Assembly (NCBI GenBank): GCA_963978895.1
Contig: OZ022239.1
Coordinates: 32,432,473 to 32,496,472, forward strand
DNA from: Erpobdella octoculata
Lineage: Eukaryota; Annelida; Clitellata; Hirudinida; Erpobdellidae
Direction of reading: 5' to 3'
DNA: 64,000 nt
Below the pieces are notes generated by a model. The model had not been told where the DNA came from. It saw nothing but the letters and a program-made list of their open reading frames with translations, and did no database searches. Of the stretch, positions 46,363 to 58,136 are shown piece by piece (positions within the stretch are counted from its first letter, which is position 1; each line of letters begins with the position of its first letter). The position numbers and the translations under genes are program-made.

Positions 46363-48687
46363 TTAAGTAACATTCTCAAGCTCATGTTTATTTACAAAAT
46401 ATTTAGAGATTTGCCTTCGACTGTTCTTGCTGCGACAAATCGTACATAGTACACATTTTTCAAGAGCTAAGTTGAGCTGCCATGTCTTGCTCCACGACAT
46501 CAGCTCGTCAATAGCCATCTGTAGATCACATGTAGACGAACCAGAACTGGAATAGAATTTGATGTCGTCAGCGAAGAGCTTAATCGAGATCGTTTTGTTA
46601 GTAATATTTTCCACGACATCATTAATGTAAATAAGAAACAAAGTAGGCCCAAGGACACTACCTTGGGGAACGCCTCTTGTAACATTGGATTGATTTGAAA
46701 GTGTTTCGTGAACTCGTACATATTGAGTACGATTGGATAGGAAGTCAACTAGCCATGCACTGAGATTGCCGTTAATACCATAGGCACGAAGTTTTGTTGC
46801 GAGCTTTGAGTGCGAGACGGAGTCGAATGCTTTTTGAAAGTCAAAGTAGATAATATCCGTGAGTTTCTTCTCCTGTATCGCAATGGACCAATCGTATACA
46901 CTTTCCAACAGATTTGTACAGGTTGACCTCAAGGGTAAAAATTTGTGTTGTTGTTCACTAATAAGATGATTAGTGAGAAGGTAGGAAATGAGTTCTTTAT
47001 TAATTATTCTTTCCATCACACGACAACAACAAGATGTTATGGAAATAGGTCTGTAGTTCTTTGGTTGATTAGTGGGACCCTTTTTATGGATAGGCGTGAC
47101 GAAACTCGATTTCCACTCCTGGGGCAAACGCTGAGATTTCAAAGACAGATCAAAGATATGACATAGTGGCAGTGCTAGGGTGTAGTAGCAATTTTTGAGC
47201 AGCACATTAGGAATACCGTCGGGGCCTACAGAAGCAGAATTTTTGAGGGTTTTCAAAGTTTTAGAAACTAATTCTGGAGTAAAAGTGACCGCACTCAAAC
47301 GACTTTCCGTACGCATATTTAACTGAGGGTTCTCTCCATCGTCAACCGTGAAGACACTGGCGAAGTAGTCGTTAAAAATGTCAGAAATCTCGCCTTCGTC
47401 AGAGGCGGTGGTCCCATCAGTTCTTAAAACAAGCCCGATTCTAGAGCGTGGAAACAGCCTTCGATTCACGTATTTGTAAAATGATCCAAGATTATTTTTA
47501 GCCACAAGGCTCTTTTCATAACTAATTTGAAAGGCTAAAGCGGACTGGGTGCATTTCTTTGCTATCGAAGAATATTTTTCCCTTGCCTCCACAGTCTGGG
47601 TAAATTTCCAGGAACGCCAACATTGCAACTTTTCATGGTAAAGTTGTCTCAGTGCTCTAGGAGTTATTTCCACACGAGTTTTGGTGGCAGCCCTGAACTT
47701 ACGTCTCAATGGAATAAATCTGTTCACTCCTTTAAACAGGTAGCATTTAAACATTCGCCAGCATTCATCAGAGGAAAAACAATATTGGAAAAGATAGTCC
47801 CAAGGAACTTCATTTAAATAATTATTGAGTAACTTGTAATCTCCCTTACTGAAATTGTATGAGACAGAGTGATTGTCTGTTGTCTGGGGGACATAGTCGT
47901 TGAGCTTGAAGAGTATCATGTTATGGTCACTAGACGCAAGAGGAAATATCACATCGATTGTAGAAATTAGCATTGGATCGCCAGATAGGATAAGATCCAG
48001 AATATTGTCATTACGGGTAGGAAGATGAACAAATTGATGGTAACCTAGATCGTCAAATAGCTCCAGGAAATGATTATATATTGTGTTCTCAGGTGCCAGA
48101 TAGTTCTCCCAATCAATACCTGGCAAATTAAAGTCACCCATAAGACAGACACGGTATTTCACAGAAGATTAGAATTTAATACATTGAATGCTGTCTTTGG
48201 CGTATTGATCCGCCATGCTGTCAAAACCGCCTCTGCGATAGTATGTTATGAGTCGACATGGACCACTATGAAGCAAAACATCAATACATGTGATTTCAAT
48301 AGATTGGAATTTTGCAGGAATAGCTATAGGTTTGAATGGGATTTCATTCTTAATAATAAAGGCAACCCCGCCGCCTCTAGATGGTCTGTACCAACGGTTT
48401 GCAGAGTAGCCCATGGGTAAAAATAGACTGTCAGGGTCCTCAGGAGACAACCATGTCTCAGTAACAGAAAAAATATCAACATTAGATTCATCCAAAAAAT
48501 ACTCAAGTTTCACAATCTTGTTGAGGAGACTTCTAGCATTCGTAAGTGCTAAACAGCATCCATCCTTTTTTAGAAAACTTGTAGCAGCAACATCACTGGA
48601 TCTTGAACAGGGCGGCCTTATAAATTTTTTTTCATGTAGGACAAGACATGGAAATTCCCTGGCTTCCCTCTTATCCTGAGTACCCAT
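46363..48687 (-). pseudogene. LINE endonuclease and reverse transcriptase
   Basis: The endonuclease part (48687-48169) has LALTNARSLLNKI, FSVTETWLSPED and RPSRGGGVAFI. A TAA at about 48166 interrupts the frame, which then continues with CLMGDFNLPGIDW and ASSDHNMIL. The RT has NYRPISITSCCCRVMERI, FDFQKAFDSVSH, GVPQGSVLGPTLF and the active site LFADDIKFY. The frame ends near 46363, where a frameshift leads into the segment 46307-45747. Confidence 0.9.
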
Positions 48688-48702
48688 TTATTTATGTCAT
48701 AT

Positions 48703-49390
<688 letters not shown>

Positions 49391-49804
49391 GATATGATTT
49401 TGTTCTAATATATGAGTTTTATTAATTTAAACTGGAATGTTTTTTTATTCAAGACTTGACAACTAGAAAACATTTAGTGCCCGCAATTTGTATGTTAAGT
49501 TATAATAAAAATTTGTTTTTGATCAAAATATTAATCATCTATTTTTATATTTTTCTTGTTTAATCTTTTTTAGGAACTGGCCAGTCAGACAGTTTTACTT
49601 GCACAATCGGTTGAAGATGCCGTGGGCACTTTAGAGCATATAACAAGTTATATGGCATCGCAAGGATTAAATGTGAATAATTTGGGATTTAGACAAAAAA
49701 TGGCTTTTATCTGGCAAAAAGGGTTTCCTAATAAATCCATCATTGGTATAAGAAATGACGCTTATCCGTTTTCAATTCGAGTGGCAGTTGAAAGTAAAGA
49801 CATT

Positions 49805-49948
49805 TGAATAATAATAACAGTATCAACACCACCACTAGCACTTCCACACATTAACCATCACTACTACCACACTAATACTATCACTATCTTCAACACCATC
49901 ATCACCACTACCATCACCATCACCATCACCATCGTCGTCGTCGTCGTT

Positions 49949-49988
<40 letters not shown>

Positions 49989-50032
49989 CCACCACCACCA
50001 CCACCACCACCACCACCACCACCACCACCACC

Positions 50033-50122
<90 letters not shown>

Positions 50123-50200
50123 TTCATCATCATCTTCATCATCATCGTCATCTTCATCTTCATTATCATCATCATCATCAACAACAACAACAACAACGAT
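49805..50200. repeat. CAT/CAC-type microsatellite in A4 intron 3
   Basis: A mixed array (CAT, CAC, CTT and CAA trinucleotides) lies between exons 3 and 4 of A4, the same place as the 790-bp array in A3. Confidence 0.95.
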
Positions 50201-50832
50201 AACATACTGAACAAATTTAGCTTTTAAAAAGCATTAATACGATACTAGGTTTCGTGAACTTTCAACGTTAATTAAAATTTTTATTCATATTTTTTCAAGG
50301 TTGGCAAAGCGAAAATGGAAAAGAAGTTAACTTTGTAGAGATAAACTGACTAAAACGTAGTAATTGAGGAATTAAATTTAAAAGTTTGCATGTTTTGTGA
50401 TTATTCCTTTAGGCCGGTAATGACATCACAAATAACTTCAATTGTGGAAATGTAATTCACAGCAAATTTTTGTAGTTTATAACAACTAACTTGACTATTT
50501 ATTATTGATCGTAAATTAAATGGTCAATTAAAAAATCTTGCAATGAAATATATTAGTTGAAACTTTCGAAGAATGTTTTATGATTCAAAAACTGATTTTT
50601 TTGAAACTCGTTGTACTCACTCTGAAAAGTTTGTTAATTTTTGAACAAAAAAGATTTTTCAGATCAACGCGTTTATGACGTTAAAGATATCAAAATTTTA
50701 ATAATAACTTTGTCTTATAAAATCGTATTATGTAAATTTAGATGAAAAGTTAATTTTTAGATGCTTGAAATTTTTTGGATTGATTATCTTCAAATATTAA
50801 TAAACGTTATGAAAAGTTTAAACAACAAAAAA

Positions 50833-51770
50833 CTAATTATGACTCAACAGACATTTAACAAGAACTTCCATAGCAAAAGTAAAGTTGCTGTTGTCAATTT
50901 CTTCAATCGTCTTCTGAAGAATTCCTTGCTGCCAAACAAAAGCAATTTTTCCACGGCGCTTTAAAGAAGCAGAATTTATGCCTTGCGATGCAAAGTAGTC
51001 ATATGCTGGACTCAAATATGTGAATGCACCAAAAGTTGTTTGTCCAGTCAGAATTGTGTTATTTGGCAATGTCTGTAAAAAGTTAAAATGTTTAAAAACG
51101 TAATTAACTGAAGCTTGTTTGTAAATAAATAACTTAAAAAACAAGTATTTGTATGAAAAAATTATTACATAAATGTAAGTAATGTATCAATTTAATTGCT
51201 TCACCATTAACAAAAGCTGTATTAAATGTTTCCAAAGAATGCAAAGTACAGTTTGATGGCTCAAAGATCACAGTGTTAATTCCGTAATCTGGACATTTGA
51301 TATGTGTGCTTCCTTGTATACTTATAGATGCATCTGATATCTAGATACCTTTGTCATTACCTCAGTAGTTGGTTATAGTCAGATGACACAAATCTAAAAA
51401 GTAAATTAAGTAAATATTCATTAACAGCAACTTTAAATAATTAAAATTATTAAATTTACTTTCATTGACGTACAAATGACATGTGTAACCATAGCCGTGT
51501 AAAAACAAATTAATTGAAAACAAATCTAGAACACTACAAACAATATTATCATCATTTACTTTTACTTTAATTTGAAAAGCATCGCAATCATTTTGTAATT
51601 TTTGACATTCAACTGCACAGAAAATATTTATTGATTGTTGATCGATCAAAGATTTCTTATCATCGAAGTTCCACTGAGTTGTTTTGTTTTTAACAGTTGA
51701 AGCACATACATTTTTGTTTGTTTTGATAGAGTTGTAGGTCAGTATGTTGAATTAATGTTCTTCAATTGTT
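50833..51770 (-). pseudogene. class B2 PAN-ILEI/FAM3-like gene, broken
   Basis: On the minus strand exon 1 is about 51770-51465 (ILTYNSIKTNKN, CAVECQKLQNDCDAFQ, CHLYVNES), exon 2 about 51400-51165 (LCHLTITNY, then GNDKGI, ISIQGSTHIKCPD, YGINTVIFEPSNC) and exon 3 51072-50833 (LPNNTILTGQTTFG, YLSPAYDYFASQGIN, KIAFVWQQG). Exon 2 has two in-frame stops, TGA where the family has Trp and a TAG a few codons later. No signal peptide is visible at the start of exon 1. The copy lies convergent with and about 0.5 kb from the end of A4. Confidence 0.83.
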
Positions 51771-52920
51771 GAAAAAATTAATCTAAACTTCCACAAAAAT
51801 TTTGTTATTTTGAAAACTGTTTTTTTCTCAAAGAATACCAAAAGTCAAAACCGCTCAGATTTTTCATTAGTAACATTATTTCCAACAGCACAAACTTCAC
51901 TTAAATTGAAAAATTAACCAAAACTCAAACATTTTAAACACATTTAGTATTTATTAAAACTTAAAATTTGCTAATTTCAAATTTTATTTTGTATTTGATA
52001 AACGCAAAATGTAGAAAATATAATATAATGCGGATTGCTTTGATATTCTTTATTATGGTATGTTTAAAACATTTTGTTTAAAAAAATAAAATAAAAAATA
52101 TTTTAACAATGAAAAACAAATTTTGGTAAATTCAATTTAATTGCTCTTAAAATTTTGCAATGTTTTTTTGCGTAAAATCGCAATGAACAATCAAAACATT
52201 TTACTGGAGTGACTTTTTCAATAAAATTTCAAAAAGAAATCAAAACAAGCAGTTTTTTGTTTTGAGTAAAATCTTTGAAAATCATTATTTTGACCAGTTT
52301 TTGTTTTTTTTTTTGCAAAAATGTTTTGCTGACTTGTTTTAAACTGATCCCATAAGCAACTCATTTTTGACGACAATGGTCGTTGTGATGATGCTTACGT
52401 AGCCAGCTTACGATGGCCGGCTGCATACGACAACGGTGGTGGTGATAATGATACTGGCTACTCCAGTAAGATTAATCAGTGTCTAATATTTATTGTCACT
52501 TTTACTCAAGGACATTAATGGAGCAGTCTTGAAACGATCTCATCGCCAAGCAGTTTTTGTTTCGTTGGCCAGATGTTTAACTTATATGAATTTTTCATAA
52601 TGCAACTTGCCTCCGTTTTGCTGAGAGTCACTAAATGAAGCCATGAGAATTAATAAAAAACAGTTAGTAAACGGAGAAATAAAATCTAGTATAAGCGCAC
52701 GATACACAACCGAAATAAAAGTGACAAGTTCGTATTACTTTTCATCATTTCACTCCTTTCTGCGTGAAGTTCATTATGAGAAATGGAACCGTGCCAATCC
52801 AAGACTAATAGAGTGTTAGCTCATTTCAGAAGTTGTTTTCTTCATTTCATTATACACTATATCATCGAAGATATGAATTCATGAACACACTCCTGTTGTT
52901 TAAAATGAACTGTTTCTAAA
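51771..52920. other. gene-free AT-rich stretch
   Basis: No gene was recognised. It may include the 5' part of the piggyBac relic that follows, but no terminal repeat was found. Confidence 0.3.
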
Positions 52921-52929
52921 CGTTTTAAA

Positions 52930-54132
52930 AGTAATTGCTTACTCAGAATCTGAAGCAGATGCCTCCACCACTAAAAAATCAAGGAAACAAAAAGCTCATC
53001 CTATTCCCATTGCGCGAAAGTAAATAAAAGAAGACTTGCCACGATTAGATCGTCACGAACCCACAACTTTTCCCAATCGTTATGACTGGCACTGTACGTG
53101 TCCACCGTACTGAGAATTGTCCTCTCATTGCCCCTGAGGCTATGAAAAAATTACCTCGTGGTACATTGGATTACCGACTAGACCAGAACACTGGTGTAGT
53201 TGTTGTAAGATGGCATGACAACAGTGTTGTCACTGTTGCTTCAAATTGTTACGGCGTCAGGCCGTTCGGACAGGCACAGCGATGGTCGTATGCTGAGAAA
53301 AAAAAGTTACAATTCCACAGCCACATCTCATCTCTCAATACAACAAAAGCATGGGAGGAGTGGATCGAATGGACCAGAGTATTGCAGCATATAGAATAAG
53401 CATTCGTTATAAAAAATGGTGGTGGCCTTTCTTTTCTAACTGTGCTGATGTTGCCATGCAGAATGCTTGGCTGCTTTATCGCATGACGGAAAGATACAAA
53501 GCATCACCGATGGATCAGCTTCAGTTTAGGCGTTCTGTGACTGCATCCTATTTTGGTCAGTATGGAAATAATAGATTAATTGTTGGTCGTGCACCTGGTC
53601 GTGCTAGAAGTATGAATCACCGAGTGCTTCCAGAAGTTCGATACAAAAATCACATTATTGCTCAAGGAGGCACCCAACGACGAGGCGCAGAATGTGGAAA
53701 AAAGGTACACATGTATGTAACAAATGTAATGTAGGACTTCATGTGTGGTGTTTTGCTTCATATCATTATCTTGACAACAACAGTTCGAAACTTTTATTTT
53801 TTCATGTTTATGTGTATTATTGCTTGTAAAAGTCAGTAATAAACTGAAAATTTAACCATTTTTGACTTATTGTATAATAATATTTTGTTATTAAAAAATA
53901 TCAATTGTTTACTTTTGTGTTTTGCAGCAAATAATGCCATCACAGTACATTTTCAGCTGATGAAAGGACACCTACCCTCCCGTGCCTAGCGTCCCAAAAA
54001 ATGGGACGTTCATTCAAAATAAAAAAAAAAGTGCATTATTTTTTATTTTTTATTTCAGATATCTTATTTTGAACAATAAACCAACATAATATCAAAAAAT
54101 TAGAAAAATCTTAGATCTCAGGCACTAATGTG
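52930..54132 (+). pseudogene. piggyBac-like transposase relic 2 with 3' end
   Basis: A scrap of the acidic/basic N-terminus (SESEADASTTKKSRKQK, IKEDLPRLD) is joined by deletion to the core at about 53082 (TGTVRVHRTENC). The core continues with KKLPRGTLDYR and VVRWHDNSVVTVASN. It then shifts frame near 53340 into MGGVDRMDQSIAAYR, RYKKWWWPFFSN and ADVAMQNAWLLYR, which include the last conserved Asp region of the piggyBac catalytic core. The cysteine finger is partly destroyed. The element ends before TTAA at 54133-54136. A GTCCCA/TGGGAC hairpin near 53994 matches relic 1. Confidence 0.88.
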
Positions 54133-54200
54133 TTAATAAAATCTAACTCGTTGTTCCTTATTATTTGAAATTTAACTGTGGTATATCACAAAACCACGAC

Positions 54201-54413
54201 ATGGCGCAGTCGACATGTAGCTTTCCGATTCCTAGACCGATGAACATTCATGCGTTTAATTTAGCTGAGGAATGGAAGCGTTGGGAGCAGCGGTATCAAA
54301 TTTACATGACGGCAACGGAATCGTCAGGAAAACCTAAGGGCGTCCAGGTTGCGATGCTACTGGGCTCAATCGGCGAAGAATCAATAAACATCTTCAACAC
54401 CTTCACATTTTAA
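54201..54413 (+). pseudogene. Gypsy-type gag N-terminal fragment
   Basis: It starts MAQSTCSFPIPRP and continues AEEWKRWEQRYQIYMTATE and VAMLLGSIGEESINIFNTF. This is the conserved capsid N-terminus of a large group of metazoan Gypsy-type elements. It stops at 54411-54413 and nothing further of this element was recognised. Confidence 0.75.
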
Positions 54414-54529
54414 AACGTTAAGAATCAGTTCATTTTAAACAACAGGAGATAAGATGGCGACGACTGCTGGCTAGAGCTTATTCACATAATCACTGCACTG
54501 CAGCAGTCACTTGATAACGGCTTGCTCCT

Positions 54530-55198
54530 AAAGCGTATATCACGATAAAGACAAATACCCTGATTTGGGAACCTAGCCACGTGGGCATACGTAAAAATGA
54601 AATGGCAGATTGTCTTGCCAAAGAAGCTACCAAACATCCCGAAATAGAAATTGAGGTTATGCCAGAGATATTTGACATAAAAAAAACAATACGTAGAGAG
54701 TTTTTGAACGAATGGCACACCAGATGGGACTCTGCTTAAGAAAGTCGACACTACTGGTCTCTCAAAAAAAGAGTCTCCAATAAAATTAAATTCAAGGCAA
54801 CAAACAGAAAAAAAAGTCATCATTTCCCGACTCTGACTTGGAAAGTGTCGGCTGAAACAAAATTTGAAGAGATTGAATCTTCATGAGACAGGTTTGTGCA
54901 AAACCTGCGGAACAGAGGAAACAATTGAGCACTGGTTGCTGCACTGCAAAGAAACGACACAACTAGGAATGGAATTTGGGAACTTTTGTAAAAGGGTCCA
55001 AAAACCAACTACACTCCAAACCATACTGAACTCGGAAATATGCCACCACATCATCTATGAATGGATACCAAATAACCCTAAAGAACTGTAAATATAGAAA
55101 AAAAATAGTTTAGTGTAAATAAGTATTTTTTTTCATTTTTATTTTGTTTTTGCATTTTAAAACACATGGTGTAAAAGACTATAAACTATAATAAAAAA
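54530..55198 (+). mobile_element. 5'-truncated Jockey-like LINE fragment
   Basis: It covers the end of RNase H (WEPSHVGI region), the C-terminal CCHC-like cluster (CKTCGTEETIEHWLLHC), the same stop (NNPKEL) as the full-length element at 7567-12892, and a matching 3' UTR ending ACACATGGTGTAAAAGACTA and a short A-run. Several stops occur before 54864. It is an independent dead insertion of the same or a close family. Confidence 0.9.
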
Positions 55199-55199
55199 A

Positions 55200-55526
55200 C
55201 GTAATGAAATTTTCACACAAGCCTGAGAGGCAATGGGAGAATGGTGTTGTGAAAAAAAATTAAAATCGGTCACAAAATGAGCTGAGCGGGAGCGGGAGAG
55301 CGAGCGGAAACGTGAATTGGAAAATGAACAAAAACGACAACGGGAAAGCAAGCGGGAACGAAAAAGCAACTGAGAGTGAAAAAGGAAAAGCGACTGGGAG
55401 CGAGAAACCGACCGGGAGCGAAAAAGCAACCGAGAACGGGAGAGCAAGGGGGGAAGGAAATGGGAGCAAGAGAGACAAGCATTAGAAAAACCTCTAAAAA
55501 TCCCGGGCAACGCCGGTACCCCGCTA

Positions 55527-55528
<2 letters not shown>
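55200..55528. mobile_element. CTAGC-family element fragment, copy 4
   Basis: A purine-rich minisatellite (GGGAGCGA, GAAAAAGCAACNGAGA words) is followed by CCCGGGCAACGCCGGTACCC and GCTAGT at 55523-55528, then a (TA)n array. No left end was found. Confidence 0.6.
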
Positions 55529-55583
<55 letters not shown>

Positions 55584-55594
55584 TATATATATAT
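55529..55594. repeat. (TA)n microsatellite
   Basis: A TA array between the CTAGC-family fragment and the second SAP-domain LTR element. Confidence 0.95.
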
Positions 55595-55597
55595 TAA

Positions 55598-57392
55598 TGT
55601 AAAATCACTGGTTTGATGATCAACTTCCTATTGATAAACCTTAACGGAGTCAGAACATTTATTAGGGACATTAATTATTTATTTATTAATAGACCAGAAG
55701 GTATAAATAGCCTTAACAAAGCTTTCATTTATTATTTTCCAATAAACTGCAAAACCATTCTATTGAGCCCGGTATACGTTTGGTGATATCGTAACATTGG
55801 TGTCAGAAGTGGGATACAAGAATGGTTTTGAAAGCATTGGATGAGCTCTTGATACTCGAGTTGAGGCGGGAACTTAGAAAACGAGAGCTCAGTGATAAAG
55901 GAAGAAAGTCTGAGCTCGTGGACCGCTTCCGGACGTCATTGGAGGACAATGGGTTTGACCCAGAAGAGTATGAGTTCGAAACAGAAAATGAATTAATGAA
56001 GGCTCTGAACAAGATGGCAGAAGAAATCAGAGCAGTACACAGAGCAGCACAGGGGAAGACAGGAAAAGGAATGATTCTTGGCCACAAGAACAAAGTAGCA
56101 GCAGCCGGTACAACTGTTGAGAATTTGGTCGCAGGGTTGGCTGAGGCAGTGGTGGACACGGTTCTGGACCAGCGGGTTGCTGGTGATGTGGGTTGCTGCG
56201 GCGAAACCCAATATGAACTGAAGTCCACCAGCTGTGTGTCAGTGCATGTGACGGATGACGGCCGCACAGACTGCACAAGTCAGGTGGGTCATGATGATGA
56301 GCTTGTCAAAGACGGTCATGATAAGGAACCTTGCAAAGATGTTCAAGATGAACCATGCAAAGATGGTGATGACGAGCCTGGCAAAGATGGTGACGATGAT
56401 GATTATAATAATGGCAATAACAACTATGGCTTTTACTCATACAGCGACGGTTCTGAAACGGAAGCCTCCATAACAGACGACGGCACCAAATATTAAGGGT
56501 CAGATTTTAGTGACGAATCTGACTCGGATGAAGCAACCGAGGATTTAGAAACGGACAAAACTCTAATGGAGAAATACGTCAAAGTTAACTTGACAAAGAA
56601 AGAAGACACTGATTTGAGAGACGATGGCGATAATTTGAAGAAAGATCCGCTGGACGATACGAAAGTTGACACCGACGAAAGAGCCGAGCTGGAATGTGAA
56701 AAGAAAACGTTCGTTTGTAGCTTGGAAGAAAACAAACATGACGGCGATGAACTTCTCCAAAACAACAATAGCAATGCCGCAAGCAAAAACTCTGAAAAAG
56801 ATGAGCCAAGAACAGAGAACGGTACCGAGATTTCTATTTCAGATGAATCCACAGAGGATTCTAGATCAGATAGAATAAGAGTCATTGTAAAATCAAATAA
56901 CAGTTTGATGAAGGGATTTATTGGATTTATGGAACGTGTTTTCGAAAAACCTTTTGAAGAGTTTCTTGAGAAAGATCTAAAAGATGTGAAGGAAGAAGAA
57001 CAAGCAGACAGTTTCGATAAACCGTGCAAAGATGTTCAGGACGAGGCATGCAAAAAATGCTGTGATGAACCGTGCAGATATGGCGACGATGAGCCAAAGA
57101 AAGACTCTGTTGATGAGCCAAAGAAGGACTGGAATAAACTGCATCAAACGGTCAAGGGACTTGACCATGTTGTTTGCGAATTGCGGTCAAAGCCACGAGT
57201 AAAGCCACGATCAAGGAATTTTGGTGTTCGTGGCCGAGTCGCATTTCTCAAAAGCGACTATGCTGTTCGGGACGAACAGAATTAAGAAAGGGGTAATAAT
57301 GTAAAATCACTGGTTTGATGATCAACTTCCTATTGATAAACCTTAACGGAGTCAGAACATTTATTAGGGGCATTAATTATTTATTTATTAAT
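55598..57392 (+). mobile_element. SAP-domain LTR element copy 2
   Basis: The 5' LTR is 55598-55796 (199 bp, TGTAAAATCAC to GATATCGTAACA), followed by TTGGTGTCAGAAGTGGGAT as primer-binding site. One coding region fills 55822-57285, then a purine tract (AAGAAAGGGG). A 3' LTR starts at 57300 and matches the 5' LTR up to about 57392, where it is truncated. Over the shared part the two LTRs are nearly identical. The element has no room for a polymerase, so it must be mobilised in trans. Confidence 0.9.
55822..57285 (+). pseudogene. SAP-domain acidic repeat protein of the LTR element, copy 2
   Basis: This is one frame of 488 codons with a single stop at 56494-56496, where copy 1 has a sense codon. 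Residues about 8-40 fit a SAP motif (LELRRELRKRELSDKGRKSE), a small helix pair that in other proteins binds AT-rich DNA or chromatin. Then follow a Glu-rich helix, a Gly/Ala region, acidic CKDGDDEPGKDGDDD-like repeats, a long acidic middle, a helix FEKPFEEFLEKDLKDVKEEE, a second Cys/Asp/Lys region (DEPCRYGDDEPKKD), and a basic C-terminus (RSKPRVKPRSRNFG). It stops just before the 3' LTR. It probably plays the gag role, but no capsid fold or zinc knuckle is recognisable. Confidence 0.8.
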
Positions 57393-58136
57393 AAAATTTA
57401 AATTCTTTACAGAATCTTTTGCGTTTATATCTGATACATTGTTTTCATTTTGGATTTATTTTGGATTTATAATTTTATAATTTCAATTTATAGTTTAATG
57501 ACATCACTATTTCAAACTTGTATTAATTTTTGGTTTATTACCTCCATAAATAGAAATAAGTGTATTACTATTTTTAATGAAAGTTAACATTTCTGTCATT
57601 TTTATAAAATCCACATATTTAATTTGCAATTTAAAAAAGCTCTAAAAATGTGTTTCAGATATTTTCCTTAAAAAACTATAACATATTTGCCTGTCCTCAA
57701 TCGAGGGCACTGGGCATTAGCATCATTTTTGTGATAATCTAGTTTTATTTTATTTTTTTGTAGTTTTGAAAAATATAAGTTGAAAGACATTTTTAACACT
57801 TCAACAAGCTGTCGAGTATGTGTTTTCCAAAGAAATAGAGGCAGATATCTTAGCTATACCTCCTGAAGTAGATAAACTTACGGATGAGGAAAATGTCAAT
57901 GATGATGAATTGGGTACACCTATAATTTCTGACATTGCTGGAACCGCAGAATTAGATGTTCCATCTGATGAAGACGATAGTGAACCTTTGGCAACATTAT
58001 CACCATCAACCTCTAGGCAATAGTGCTGCTTTCAAAATGCAGACATATGGAAAAACCCAACTGGCGAAAAACATCTCCGATTTATAAAGCTTGGCCAGAA
58101 CGAAACCGTGCTAATGAAAAGTTTCATAAAGCATAT

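Larger units (their letters stand above)
45560..48702 (-). mobile_element. 5'-truncated non-LTR retrotransposon (CR1/Jockey-type RT) with AAAT tail
   Basis: On the minus strand an endonuclease, a reverse transcriptase and a C-terminal region are followed by a 3' end with (AAAT)n repeats. No ORF1 is present and the 5' limit lies near 48702. One nonsense codon and one frameshift make it inactive. It sits in intron 2 of A4 beside the SAP-domain element. Confidence 0.88.
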
